Part shown: piece by piece, positions 49,390 to 60,026 of the stretch | Numbering within the stretch: the stretch's first letter is position 1 | How the letters are laid out: each line of letters begins with the position of its first letter | Assembly: GCA_014529385.2 (NCBI GenBank) | Contig: CM043964.1 | Location: 109,395,587 to 109,459,586, forward strand | Reading direction: 5' to 3' | Source: Adiantum capillus-veneris | Taxonomy: Eukaryota; Streptophyta; Polypodiopsida; Polypodiales; Pteridaceae | Length of the DNA: 64,000 nucleotides | Notes under the pieces: model-generated | Told to the model about the DNA's origin: nothing | The model's database searches: none | The model's input: the letters and a program-made list of their open reading frames with translations, nothing else | Program-made: the position numbers and the translations under genes

Positions 49390-50291
49390 TGGGTTTTCCC
49401 AGAAGTTACCTTTGTCAATTATGTATGATATCATTAATTAGCCATGGCAGGAAGATAAGCTATGAATGAGTCTCCTGGTTTCCTTCAAGGAGAAAGCAAT
49501 GAACCTCTACCCCCTTGATTAGTCTATCATTAATTAGATAAGGTCTTGTAGCTTAATTTAAGGACTTTTAACTTATTGGCCTCTCTCTTCCAAGAGGGTA
49601 CGTGAGTGGTTCATTACTTGTTTTTCTTGTTTTATAGGAATGGCTGTCCACTTTATTGCATTGTTCTTGATTGTTGATTAATTCAGATGTGAGCTAAATC
49701 ACATCCAGCTTGTAGTTTCATGCTGCCACTATCCTCAGTCTAATGTATTTTTACTTACTTGCTCAACTCAAGTTAACAAGTCAAGCCTTGGCACATTCAA
49801 GTCCCTTGGTTTTTTCCAACGAGAAAACAATGCCAGAGCATGATAATTGGCCACGAGATTTTGTAGAATAAAGATAGCTTTCTCATAGATACATCTTTCC
49901 CTAGCACTGCTTCAATTTATGAGCAATCTAGCCCTGAAAATAGAGAGACAGTGCCAAGTATTCATACGGCTGTGGCGGCAAGGGCCTTTCTTCATAGTGG
50001 GCTGGGGTATCTGGTGGCATTATCAGCCACTTGTGTGGCTCTTTCCCCCCTCCCATTTTGTGATGTAGCTTTGTATATTTACCTTTTCAGCCTGGGAGAG
50101 TTCCCTTTTTCCTCTTGGTAGGGAAGATGTAGTTCATTGGGCTATTTCAAGAAACTAGTGGAAGTATGTTAACATTTATGCATCTCAAGTGAATGCCTAG
50201 TGGGATCATATTTATTTATTTTGTCAGTTTAATTTTACATATATATAGATACATATATATAGTGTCACAAAACATATATACATATATATAT
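49390..50291. other. no gene recognised
   Basis: No domains. AT-rich repeats of ATATATAC type (50240-50291) directly precede the E5 LTR. Confidence 0.5.
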
Positions 50292-50878
50292 TGTCACAAA
50301 GTGATGACGTGGTATATACAACTGGAAAGGAATGGCCGAGAGGACAAGAGAATTTGAACCCAGAAGATGGCAAATGGGGCCTAAGGGTTAGAGTTTCAAA
50401 ACCTACACCCCTGCAACCTAAAGAACTTATGGAGCACCATCCAAGGGACCTAGACCCATTTTATCCAAAGCTTGACCTCTAGCTACTGATTCAGTAAATT
50501 GCACTAACATACTGATATGACAAGCTTTAAGGAATTCCTTGTTTTGCGCTGCTGTGATGATGTGGCAGGCTGTATAGATTTCCACGTTTCAGGTTGCTGG
50601 CTGTTGGCAGCTTTTGAGGGTCTTCTTTTGGGCATCCCTTGTACAGTTTAGTCGTGCCCTCGGATAGAGTTGGACCCTTGGGAGCTATACTTTGCGAGCA
50701 TAATAATAAAGAAATACCGGAAGGGGCGTTAGTCTTTGGGGCAGTGTGTCTTGGCTCGAAACTCGGTTGTGCCATGTCAAATCTTCTTTTCTCTCTCTCT
50801 AGTCAAGTTCAATGATTTTGCAGTTTTTGTTTGTGTGTTGCTATTGAATTCTTGCTTGGAGTGTCCAAGTGTGTAACA
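50292..50878 (+). repeat. E5 5' LTR (E3 LTR family)
   Basis: The LTR starts TGTCACAAAGTGATGACGTGG and ends CAAGTGTGTAACA. It shares with the LTRs at 52.7, 54.6 and 60.4 kb the words GGCAGCTTTT, GGGCATCCCTTGTA, AAAGAAATACCG and GGAGTGTCCAAGT in the same order. Nine of 12 bases after the end (TGTTAATAGAGC, 50880) match the TGGTATCAGAGC primer-binding site. Flanking five bases do not match each other, so it is a 5' LTR rather than a solo LTR. Confidence 0.75.
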
Positions 50879-50922
50879 GTGTTAATAGAGCTTAGAACGA
50901 TTCTTCTTCTGCCGAGGATCTG

Positions 50923-51363
50923 ATGCCTTCTGTAGCACACATGGGTTCTCACGGAGAATCTGACAAAGACAACACCCCTATGATTATTGGTTGCCGGGGA
51001 GATGATGAAAAGTTGAAACCCAGTGCCAGAACTGAAGAAATCAACGGAGATTTGGGCAAATTTCCGGCGGGGAACTTTGCCATAGTGAAGTACAAACGTC
51101 AACTGCAAGTTGACACATGTGTGAAAAGATTGATGAAGTACTCTTAAGAACCTGAAATATGTGAAGCATTTGAAGAATTACCCGATTGGTGAGATTCAAT
51201 CGAGATGGCAAGAGGCCGTCGATTCTCCTCTCAAAGCGGGAAAGAAGCTGAAAGAAAAGCCGAGTGCAGAAAAGCGGAAAGTGTACTCGCAGAAAGAGTG
51301 TAACGAACTGCTGACGTGTCAAAGCCTAAAGAATGGAGCCAACTTGTTAGGTGCAGCGGAATG
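50923..51363 (+). pseudogene. E5 internal ORF, unrecognised product, one frameshift
   Basis: ATG at 50923 opens MPSVAHMGSHGESDKDNTPM and runs to a stop at 51145. A 1-base shift near 51137 connects to a second frame (LKNLKYVKHLKNYPIGEIQS ... to 51363). The combined product would be about 147 residues, Lys-rich, with no gag, RT or integrase motif I can recognise. It starts 45 bp after the LTR, as a gag or a captured host sequence might. Product unknown. Confidence 0.45.
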
Positions 51364-51397
51364 AATGTTGTATTTTCTTCAAGATTAGTGATCTTTA

Positions 51398-51721
51398 TTG
51401 CTCAAGGTTCCTTTTAGTTCTTTAGGGAAAGACAGAGCTTTCCGTCTTGTAGAGTGTTGTGGTCACGAACAAAGTGGGTGGATATTGTGCGTGCAAGTGA
51501 ATGAGACTGAGAGGAGAGAGAAGAGATACGACACCGGAGACGTTGTAAAACCCTCCTCCGAAGGCTCCACTCTTGTCGGCGAGAGTGGTCTATTCTTTGA
51601 TTGCACAAAGGTGTACAATGCGTATGCAATGGACTATGCTACTTGGTCTATGCTGATGACGACGATGGTGACGACGACGACGACGATGACAATGACGATG
51701 ACGACTTGGGCTGAAATCTGA
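51398..51721 (+). other. weak open frame ending in GAC/GAT repeat
   Basis: An open frame with LVECCGHEQSGWILCVQV ... DTGDVVKPSSEGSTLVGES. It ends in an imperfect GAC/GAT trinucleotide tract (51653-51705) that reads as poly-Asp in one frame and Thr/Met in this one. No known domain. It may be part of E5. Confidence 0.3.
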
Positions 51722-52689
51722 GATCTTCTAGATGCTGAATTTCTTGGACTGTTTCAAGGCTGAATTGACTGTTCTACTGTTGTGCTTATGGCTGAAAATG
51801 ATGGTCTTTAGTCGGGGCTGACTTGATGATCAAAACGCTGATGCTAAGTCTCCTTATTGCTGCGTTTTGCTGCTCTTAATGAAGGCTGAAAAACGCTGTC
51901 TCTGCAGTGCCTTTCCATGCTGAGAAAACGCTGAAATGCCAGCAGATCCTAGCGTTAGTAATTGCTGGAAAAAACTCTGAGGTTACAGAGTTAAAAACGT
52001 TGCATGGCTGATGTGTCTGTAGGGGGGAAAAACGCCAGGAACTGATGGTTGATGGCGATGCTTGCTGTGGGGGAAACGCCCAAAGAAGGGGGAGATGCCG
52101 GTGATGGAAGGTATGGCGATGGGTCATAAGGGGGGTACTGCTGAGAAGTTGCCTGTTGAGCGGGAAGCTCCTGCTGCCTCTTCTGCCAGAAAGTGCTAAC
52201 TTGGGTTTGCTTATATATTAACTTAGCAAAATTGCCCTACCTACTTTTGTTGGAAAGTCACTTAAAAATAATAAGTGAAAATACCAATAAATAGGAAAAT
52301 AGGCTAAATGCACTGGAAAATTCCCCTAACTGATGCTAATGGATTCTGATGGGAATTCCGATGATCATGCTGTGTGCAACCGGAGGATATGCATCTATGC
52401 TAAGTGACTGGGCATGCACGGTCTACGAATAGACTCACAATAGTGCCAGATCACTGCTAATCTAACTTGATCGGACTGACTGAACCCTGCTGTGGTGTAG
52501 CTTGTCCACGGACACATAGGGTTGGGATGTATCACATGACACAACTTGCAGATGCTGGCCGAGGGGCCTAAACCCTAAGAAGATCAAGTAACAGAAGAAG
52601 TCCTCCCAACTTATGGGGATCCCATCCGATGGGGCCCCAAGTGACATAAAAGATTAAAATAAAGCAGGACCCGCACACACGCAAAAACT
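51706..52689. other. GCTGA-rich non-coding stretch
   Basis: From 51710 to 52100, GCTGA or AACGCTG recurs more than ten times in an irregular array. From 52130 to 52689 nothing is recognised. The whole stretch may be the 3' part of E5, but no second LTR belonging to it was placed. Confidence 0.4.
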
Positions 52690-53110
52690 GATGATGTGGC
52701 AGATTTTTGAAAATTGCGTTGGCATGATGACGTGGCAGGCTGTACGGATTTTCGTGATTTACGCTGGCAGCTTTTTGGCTTTGCTTTTGGACCAGATGCT
52801 TTTTGAGTTTGAAGGCTTTTCACTGTAATTGCTTTTTAGGCAAAGGGCCTTTAAATATGAGGTTAGGGCTCATTCTCTGGCATGCTCCCTGGAGAAGGTG
52901 CAGAGTTTGGAGTACCAACTTGTATTGTGTTGATGCAATATAAAGAAATACCGAAAGGGGCACCAAGGTTTGGGGCCAATACTCTTGGGGGTGGAATTCA
53001 GCCACTCCGTGTCGCGTGTCGTCTCTCTCTTTCAATTCAGTTGTATTGAAGTGTTAAAAGTCTGTTCAGTTTGCTCTTTTCTATTGGCACGTGGTGCCCA
53101 TCTTGTGACA
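52690..53110 (+). repeat. E6 5' LTR (E3 LTR family; left end uncertain)
   Basis: GATGACGTGGCAGGCTGTAC (52730), GGCAGCTTTTTGGC, AAAGAAATACCGAAAGGGGC (about 52943) and TTTGGGGCCAATA match the family. The right end TTGTGACA at 53110 is one base before a perfect primer-binding site. The expected start TGTCACAAAGTGATG was not found, so the left end is approximate. Confidence 0.7.
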
Positions 53111-53111
53111 G

Positions 53112-53124
53112 TGGTATCAGAGCA
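53112..53124 (+). promoter_or_regulatory. E6 primer-binding site
   Basis: TGGTATCAGAGCA, complementary to initiator tRNA-Met 3' end, one base after the LTR end ...TTGTGACA. Confidence 0.85.
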
Positions 53125-54294
53125 TTAGGCGTGTGCTTTTCTGAAAGCATACCGGTCCCACAAAAGAGCAGACAGGGCAAACCAGCGACATCTGGAATTT
53201 ATAAAAGAGCAGACAGAGCAAACCAACAACATCTGGAATTTATTCGAGGTATCTTCGCCCGGACTTATTAGCCACTCCCACCCTTACTTCATCGTGCATC
53301 GGGCGCGCTCTCGTCTTCACCGCTCATGTTTTACAAGGCATAAGCCAATTAAGATCACTTGCAAGAGAAGGATCCAGATTTGTTTCAAGTCACTGTTTTT
53401 CTTAGAAGCAGTGCCATGCAGATGTTGATGTCTACAGCTACCAAGTAGCATACTCCAAGTACTTGGCAAGCTTTCAAGAAAAATTTTTTTTTGCCCAAAG
53501 TTATATGGTTTCTGACATCTTTCTTCGGAGTGCAACTTCTAGCAGAGTTGGGTATCCTGAAATGCTTGCCATGGAAACCCTAGCAGATTATAACTTGAAG
53601 TTTTTCGACATCTCCCAGTAGATGTCTCTTCACGGGCAGATGACCTTGGAGGTCCGGTGCGATTGTTATGTCTTGGGACTACCATCGCCGCCAGACGAAC
53701 ACTGTCTGTCCAAGAGCTGATGGACCATGCTGTGGTTGTCTACGACCTTATGGAAGGAACCAGGATGGAAAGTCAGTCGACTTTTCGAGCTCGACTGATG
53801 TCGAGATTGCTTTTTAAGTTTCAAGTCTGTTTGAGAACTTGTTTGGTGATCCTGTTTGGAATTTGTTTGAAATGGATGCTATCTGTTTTAAACGTGTCTT
53901 GGTGCCGATTTGAATTGTTCGACTCTGGTTTGATACTGGTTTCAATGATTGGTGATTTTACTATCGGGTGGAGTAGTGAGAAATTATGTTTGAGAATGCT
54001 TGTTCATACTTATAGCTCGGACCCTTGTGGTTATTTGCAGGGGGGGGGGGGTATTGAATGATTGAAAAGTGCTGTTTTATTTTATACTCGTGGCCCAGAC
54101 CCTTGTGGTTATTTACGGGGGGAGTATTGTTGTTGTGACTTCCGGCCCGGACATGGATGGTTATGCGGGAGGAGTATTAAGTAGTCTGAGTAGTGGTTAC
54201 TCTCAGCACCTCCAAACGACGTAGGCTGCGATCTGGGGGGCGTTTGGTTGTAAAAGGCCCCTATATCTCCCGGCCCGGACCTTTTGTAAGGATT
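53125..54294 (+). pseudogene. E6 internal region, decayed gag-like fragment
   Basis: Fragments such as YSKYLASFQEKFFFAQSYMV and MSLHGQMTLEVRCDCYVLGL (about 53440-53680) may derive from a gag; stops and frame changes are frequent and no RT was found. Towards the end, a word GG(C/T)CC(C/A)GAC...TGGTTAT(TT)...GGGGGAGTATT occurs three times (about 54012, 54091, 54143), with part of it again at about 54280. GGGGGGAGTATTGTTG resembles a polypurine tract. Confidence 0.4.
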
Positions 54295-54420
54295 CTAGTC
54301 ACTAATCCTTAATTAAGTACTTAAACTCATGATTAAGACTTAAGAAACTGAAACTGAACTTAAAACAAGACTTAGAAGACTCTGTGTTTTTATATTGATT
54401 GAAAGTGTGATACAAGGGTT

Positions 54421-54430
54421 CCTTTTATAG
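54421..54430 (-). promoter_or_regulatory. TATA box in E2 LTR
   Basis: On the minus strand CTATAAAAGG lies downstream of the 21-bp repeat array and upstream of AATATAAAAACAC, a possible poly(A) signal. This is the expected U3/R layout of an LTR promoter. Confidence 0.6.
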
Positions 54431-54445
54431 GAATTGAATAGTCAT

Positions 54446-54634
54446 CAGTGAATAGGCATGTCTCTTTGTGAAGAGACATGACTTTAGGCGAAAAGACACA
54501 TCCTTTCGGCGAAGAGCTGCAACCATTGGGTGAAGAGGCGTATCCGTATGGTGAAGGGGTGTGACCAGTCGTCGAAGGAGTGTGGCTTTTGGCGAAGAGG
54601 TATGTCTTTTGGGCGAAGTGGTGTGACCATTCGA
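54446..54634 (-). repeat. 21-bp minisatellite (about 9 units) in E2 U3
   Basis: GTGAA or GCGAA words recur at about 54448, 54469, 54487, 54508, 54529, 54550, 54570, 54591 and 54612. They are followed by GAGG/GGGG and a pyrimidine-rich end, giving a period of about 21 bp with 60-80% similarity between units. On the minus strand the array lies just upstream of the TATA box. Confidence 0.8.
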
Positions 54635-54643
54635 GAACAGGAG

Positions 54644-55272
54644 TGTCACAAAGTGATGACGTGGCGGACAGCAGAAACCCTAATTTCTGCCCGAAACCCT
54701 AAAATTCATGCAAACCCTAAAAACTGCCAGAAACCCTAATTCGCAGCAAACCCTAATTTCTGGAAACCCTAACTGCTGGCTGAAACCCTAATTTCTGGCG
54801 CCAGTGCCACGTGGTAGGGTTATACGGTTTTTCCGGAAATTGCACCGCAATTTGCGTTGGCAGCTTTTGGGCGTTGCTTTTTGCATGAAAGAGAGAGAAC
54901 TTGCTTTTTTTTAAATTAAAAAAAAAAGAGACTCTCTCTAAGAGAGAGAACTGATGCTTTTGATTTTGAAAGCTTTTGGGGCTCTGCTTTTGGGCATCCC
55001 TTGTAACCTTTAAATTAGTGGTGAGGGCCTCGCTTCTCAGAGCATCTGGACGCAGAGTCTGAGAGTGAAACCCTAACCGCTCTCTTGTACTTTGATGATT
55101 GATTAATATAAAAAGAAATACCGAAAGGGGCGCCAGTCTTTGGGGCCAATATCTCTAGGCACGGAACTCTGCCGGGCCAGTGCAAATCTATTGTGATCTG
55201 TGAATTGTTTGGAAGTGGTTATTTGGTGCTGTCGCGGTTGATTCTTGACTTGGAGTGTCCAAGTTTGTTACA
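54644..55272 (+). mobile_element. solo LTR of the E3 family in the E2 LTR (TSD AGGAG)
   Basis: TGTCACAAAG at 54644 and ...TTTGTTACA at 55272 are the family ends. AGGAG stands on both sides (54639-54643 and 55273-55277). There is no internal region. Seven AAACCCTA motifs cluster at 54675-54791, with an eighth near 55069. AAAGAAATACCGAAAGGGGC (about 55111) is shared with the other family LTRs. Confidence 0.85.
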
Positions 55273-55369
55273 AGGAGTCCTCATGGGTTAGTCACACTTC
55301 GCATCTGCATCTGTAATGAATCAAGAAGAGTGTAACAAGTCACAATCGTGACATTCTCTCCCATTTACA

Positions 55370-57230
55370 TTAAAACCCCGTGTTCCAATGAAAGTCTTCC
55401 GCTTTTCAAAAAATTCTTGAAGGAGGTTTGGGTACTGCTGCATATCTTCATCCGTCTACCAAGTTGAGTCTGACTCATCAAGATCCATCCACTTGACAAG
55501 AAATTCTGTTGTGATCTTTCGTCTTGTTTCTTTTTGTCTAACATCAAGAATCTTTTCTGGAACAAGAATTATGTGTTCATCTTCAATTTCTGGCACATAA
55601 GAAGATAAGTCTGGAATTGGCGAATCTCCTTGTATGTATTGTTTGAGCCAAGGAATGTGGAAAGTTGGATGAAGTTTTCCCCATGATAGTGGAAGTTCCA
55701 ACTTGTAACTGACAACTGAGTACTTCTTGATTATTTTGAAAGGTCCATAGAAGCGAGGGCACAACTTTGGAAAGACTGATTTCACAGTTTTGTAGCGATG
55801 AGGTGCTACATATAATAAAACCAAATCTCCCTCTTGGAAATTTGCATGTTGTCGATGTTTATTGGCTTGCTTCTGGTACTTTTGTTGGACATGAACCAAC
55901 TTGTCACGTACTTGAATAAGTACATCTTGCATTTCTTGAACCAACTGATCTGCTAGAGCCACTTTGTGTTGAAGAACAAAGTTTGTCGGTATAAGAGGAG
56001 TATGCCCATAAGCTGCTTGGAATGGAGTCATGCCAGTTTTACTGAATGGATAGAGTTATTGTATGCGAACTCTACAAGTGGCAAATACTCTTCCCATGAT
56101 CCCAATCGAATTTGTATGTAATGTCGAAGCATTTCTTTCAAAATTTGATTCACTCTTTCTGTCTGCCCATCAGTTTGAGGATGGTATGCTGAGCTGAATA
56201 ACAAATTTGTACCAAGGGATTTGAAAAGGGATGTCCAAAAATGCCCTGTGAATTTTGGATCTCTGTCTGAAAACAATAGACTTTGGTAATCCATGTAATC
56301 TGAAAATGTGTTGCACAAATAATTGCGCAACGTCTGGTGCCGAGGCAGCTTTCTTGCAAGGAATAAAGTGTGCCATCTTTGAAAACCGATCCACCACTAC
56401 GAGAATCTGTGCATTGCCTTTTTGAGAACGAGGCAATGTAGTGATGAAATCCATGCTGATACTTTCCCATCTTTCTTGAGGTACGGGCAAAGGATGAAGT
56501 AACCCTTGAGGAAGTTGTCGAGAGACCTTCATTGTTTGACAGGAATGACAAGCTTTGACAAACTTGATAACATCTTGCTGCATTTGTGGCCAAAAATATG
56601 TTGCAGATAACAATCTGTATGTCTTGTTGATGCCTGGATGAGCAGCAAAAGGGACTTCGTGATGTTCTTGGATCAAAATTTTCCGCAATGGTGTATTGTG
56701 TGGAACACAAATGCGATCAATGTAATACAGCAAGTCATTGACAATGGTGTAAGCTGCGAACATATTCATCTCTGTAGGAGTCGGAGTAGAGGATTCAAGG
56801 GCTTGAAATGCATCCCCAAAATCTCGATCTGTCAAATACTCATGCTTGAAACAAGCACACCGGAAATGGCAAAGTTGATGGCTCGAGGAAGACGGCTTAA
56901 GGCATCTGCAACTGCATTTGCAAGGCCTGGCACGTATTGAATAATCATATGAAAATTTGCCAAGAACTCAACCCATCGTCCTTGACAAGGATTCATCACA
57001 GGTTGAGTAAAAATGTATGTCAATGACTGATGATCTGTCTGCACCACGGAATCTGTGCCAAGAAGATAATGTTTCCAAGTGCGGTAAGCATGAACAATGG
57101 CTAAAAATTCCTTGTCATAAACTGGGTATCTCATTTGTATGGCTGAAAATTTGCGGCTGTCAAAAGCAATGACACGCTCATTCTGCATAAGAACACCTCC
57201 AGAAGCACGATCTGACGCATCGGTCATGAC
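55370..57230 (-). pseudogene. E2 RNase H, integrase and chromodomain
   Basis: RNase H: MTDASDRASGGVLMQNERVI, YPVYDKEFLAIVHAYRTWKH and TDHQSL (57227 to about 57020). Integrase: the HHCC region (HEVPFAAHPGINKTYRLL...ACHSCQTMK, 56640-56540), the core with SISMDFITTL, a second D in FSDRDPKFTG and the E in HPQTDGQTERVN. Then come NFVLQHKVALAD, GDLVLLYVAPHRYK, FYGPFKIIKK, LHPTFHIPWLKQY and a chromodomain (VPEKILDVRQKETRRKITTE, FLVKWMDLDESDSTW, 55570-55456) that should bind histone H3 tails. Breaks: a TAG joining it to the RT frame (57228-57230), frameshifts near 56850, 56280 and 56040, and a TAG inside the chromodomain at 55456-55458. Confidence 0.88.
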
Positions 57231-60026
57231 CTAAAAAGGTTGAGTAGGATCTGCAATAGCCAAAACTGGAGTTGTCGTCAAGGCATGTTTAAGGGCTTTG
57301 AACGACTGCTCTGCTTCTTCAATCCATTGAAGTTTATCCTGCTTGGTAAGCTCAGTCAAAGGAGCTGCAATGTCGGAGAATTTGTGGACCTTGGTATGAT
57401 AAAAGTTTGCAAGTCCCAAAAAGGAGCGCACATTTGAGATGGTGAGCGGTAAAGGCCAATCCACTATGACCTGTATTTTCTTGGGATCGACTGCAACGCC
57501 ACTGGCAGAAATAATGTGACCAAGGTATTCCACCTGATTCTTGAAGAAATCACTTTTCTTCTTATTGATGTATAGCACATTGGTTCGCAAAACTTGGAAG
57601 ACAAGCTTCAAATGTTCCTTGTGATCAGCCATCGTTCGATTGAAAACTAAAATGTCATCCAAATACACGATCACGAACTTGTCCAAGTATGGTCCGAATA
57701 TTTCGTTCATCAGCGTCATGAAAGAGGCCGGGGCATTGGTTAACCCGAATGGTAATACCAGAAATTCATAGTGACCATACTTTGTGCGAAAAGCTGTCTT
57801 GTACTCATCACCAATGCGAATGCGAATTTGGTGATACCTTGATTTTAGATCAATTTTGGAGTAGATCTTTGCTCCCAGTAATTGATCGAATAACTCGTCA
57901 ATGCGAGGCAGGGGAAACTTGTTTTTGATCATTAACTTATTCAAAGCACAATAGTCGATGCAAAGACGCATAGATCCATCTTTCTTTTTGACCAACAGAA
58001 CAGGAGCTCCAAAGGGACTTTTGCTTGGGCGAATATGACCCTTATCCAACAAATCTTCTAGCTGCCGCTGTATCTCTTGAGACTCTGAGTAAGAAACTCG
58101 ATAAGGGGCTCGAATTGGTGGAGGTTGGCCGGGGATCAAATCAATGGGATGATCCACGGGACGCCGAGGAGGCAAAGTTGTTGGTAGCTCGTCGGGAAAC
58201 AAGTCCAAATGTGGTTGAAAGAAGGGTTGCTGCAAATAGGCAATATTTGAGGAGGATTTAACTTCTGCTTCTTCTGCCCCGGGTTTAACATCTCTTAACA
58301 TGATTAAAGCAGTAGCACAATCACGTTTTCGAACCAGCCGTTTGACTTGTAAAGCAGAAACCAATATAATGGGTTTGGCACTGAAAAGACCACGAAGCTC
58401 TATTTCCTGTTGCTTGTGAAAGAGCCGAATTGAGTGATCTCTGAAACTGACTATTGGATCATACTGAAATAACCAAGGTTGGCCAAGGATCAAGTCGTAA
58501 TGTGACAAGGGCATAACTGAAAAACCAAGCTGATCTTGGTAATCGTGTATCTGAAAATCCAGCTTTTCAATCCTTTTGTTGCACTCAAGGAAGGAACCAT
58601 CAGCAAGTTCTACTTGATAAGCTGCCTCACTAGGTTGAGTTTGAAGGCGCAGTTTAGTAATCAAAGATGTGCTGACGAAATTAGTAGAACACCTATTGTC
58701 CAAAAGAACGTTGATTGGCTCCTTGCCAACAAAGCCAAGGAGGCTGAGAACCTGATTCGAAAGATCCACTGGAGCAGTAACGTGATTCCGAGCATTCATC
58801 ATTAAGGCACTTACAATCTTGGAAACTCGAACACAACGTGCTGCTTGTTTGCCTTTGTCTAGGACAAGGGGTTGGCTGTGGATAGGTTCTGGAATTGTGG
58901 TCTCCATGTGAGAATTCTGGCGAGGATTTGAAGGATTTGGCTTCTTGGGGCATTCATACCATCTGTGATCTCCATGACAAATTGTACATAATCCTGTACG
59001 GTTGGAGTTGGAGGTTGAAGGAGCCGATGAAGAGGATTGCTGTCCAGAGGACGTATTCGACCGAAAATCACGACTATTCCTTCTATGATTGGGACGATTG
59101 TTTCGTCGATTCTGATTATTTGCCGAAGAGGAGGCTCTGGAAGTGGCTGCTTGTCCAGAAGATTGGGGTCGGAAAGAAGTTTGTCCAGCAGAGTATTGTC
59201 TCGAAGAGTGAACTCCTGAGAAAGAACGCTGATTCTGACCACCTTGTCTTTGGTAATTACGTTGTGAAGAGCTTGTAGAATTGGAAACTCGATCACTAGG
59301 AAGGAAACTTCTGAGTGGGCGCCGATTGTCACCAAGATGCTCAACATAAGCCATTGCAGCATCCAGTGTGGCAGGGTTAAATTTATGGACATCATCTCGC
59401 AGGGAAGGCTCAAGTCCGTCAACAAAAGTGTGGAGTTTGTCGGAAGGACTGAGTGTCTCTATCTCAAGAGTTAATTTCTGAAACTCTGAGATGTACGCGG
59501 CCAAGGAGCCAGTTTGGCTCAGGCGGCGGAGAGAAGACCTGGCGTGGAAATCGGCATTTGCAGGCTCAAAAGCCTTGCAAAGAACGCGCCGGAATTTGTC
59601 CCAAGTAGCAGTGATTTTTCCATCTTTGATGCGGCGACGCCACCAAAGGAATGCAGTATCCTTTAGTAGAGAGCTAGCCAAAGCAACTTTCTTGCTTTCA
59701 ATGAGATCAGTATTTGAAAAGTAAACCTCCATTTTGAAAAGCCAATGGTCCAGCACGCGCTTATCGCGGCGACCATTGTATGGCTCGGGTAACTTTGCAT
59801 CTATCTTCTTTTTTTGTGCTGTGTTTATTATCTTAAAAAGATATTTCAATTCAGGATTGTCTACCTCTGGTTCTGGAGCGTCGACTTGCTCAGGAACTGA
59901 ATCTGCTACCGAAGAAACTGAATGGGTAGCTGGCTGTGTCCTCGAAGAAGAAAAGGCCTGCAGGACATCCAAACGTGCGGTCATCGATGCAAGACCGGTG
60001 GAGAGGGCCTCCTGGAGGACGGACAT
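57231..60026 (-). pseudogene. E2 gag-protease-reverse transcriptase (931-codon open frame)
   Basis: This is the longest open frame in the window. Gag capsid domain: residues about 75-225 ([20 protein letters not shown] ... FLWWRRRI). Ser/Gln/Asn-rich linker, then a CCHC knuckle [13 protein letters not shown] (about 345). Protease: about residue 435, [12 protein letters not shown], where D-N-R replaces the usual D-S/T-G, so probably inactive. RT: from about residue 630 ([20 protein letters not shown]), with [10 protein letters not shown] and catalytic YLDD at about residue 789. The connection region ([20 protein letters not shown]) leads to the RNase H start. The frame ends with TAG at 57228-57230. 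It may begin upstream: the preceding frame (60441-60094) joins it through one frameshift near 60094. Confidence 0.9.

Larger units (their letters stand above)
54295..55353 (-). repeat. E2 3' LTR, split by a solo LTR
   Basis: The LTR begins on the minus strand TGTCACGATTGTGAC (55353), runs to 55278, is interrupted by 54644-55277 (solo LTR plus one AGGAG copy) and continues 54643-54295, ending CCTTACA. Without the insert it is about 425 bp. The left end is inferred from the TG/CA rule alone, since no second copy is in the window. Confidence 0.6.

Noticed and set aside
53071-53271. Short direct repeat AAAGAGCAGACAG(G/A)GC as a CRISPR-like array
   Set aside because: Only two copies 41 bases apart, in a plant LTR element leader; no array and wrong kind of genome.
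54675-54791. Interstitial telomeric repeat
   Set aside because: The AAACCCTA units are separated by irregular spacers and lie inside an LTR with a relative at 60.4 kb, so they are dispersed motifs rather than a telomere array.
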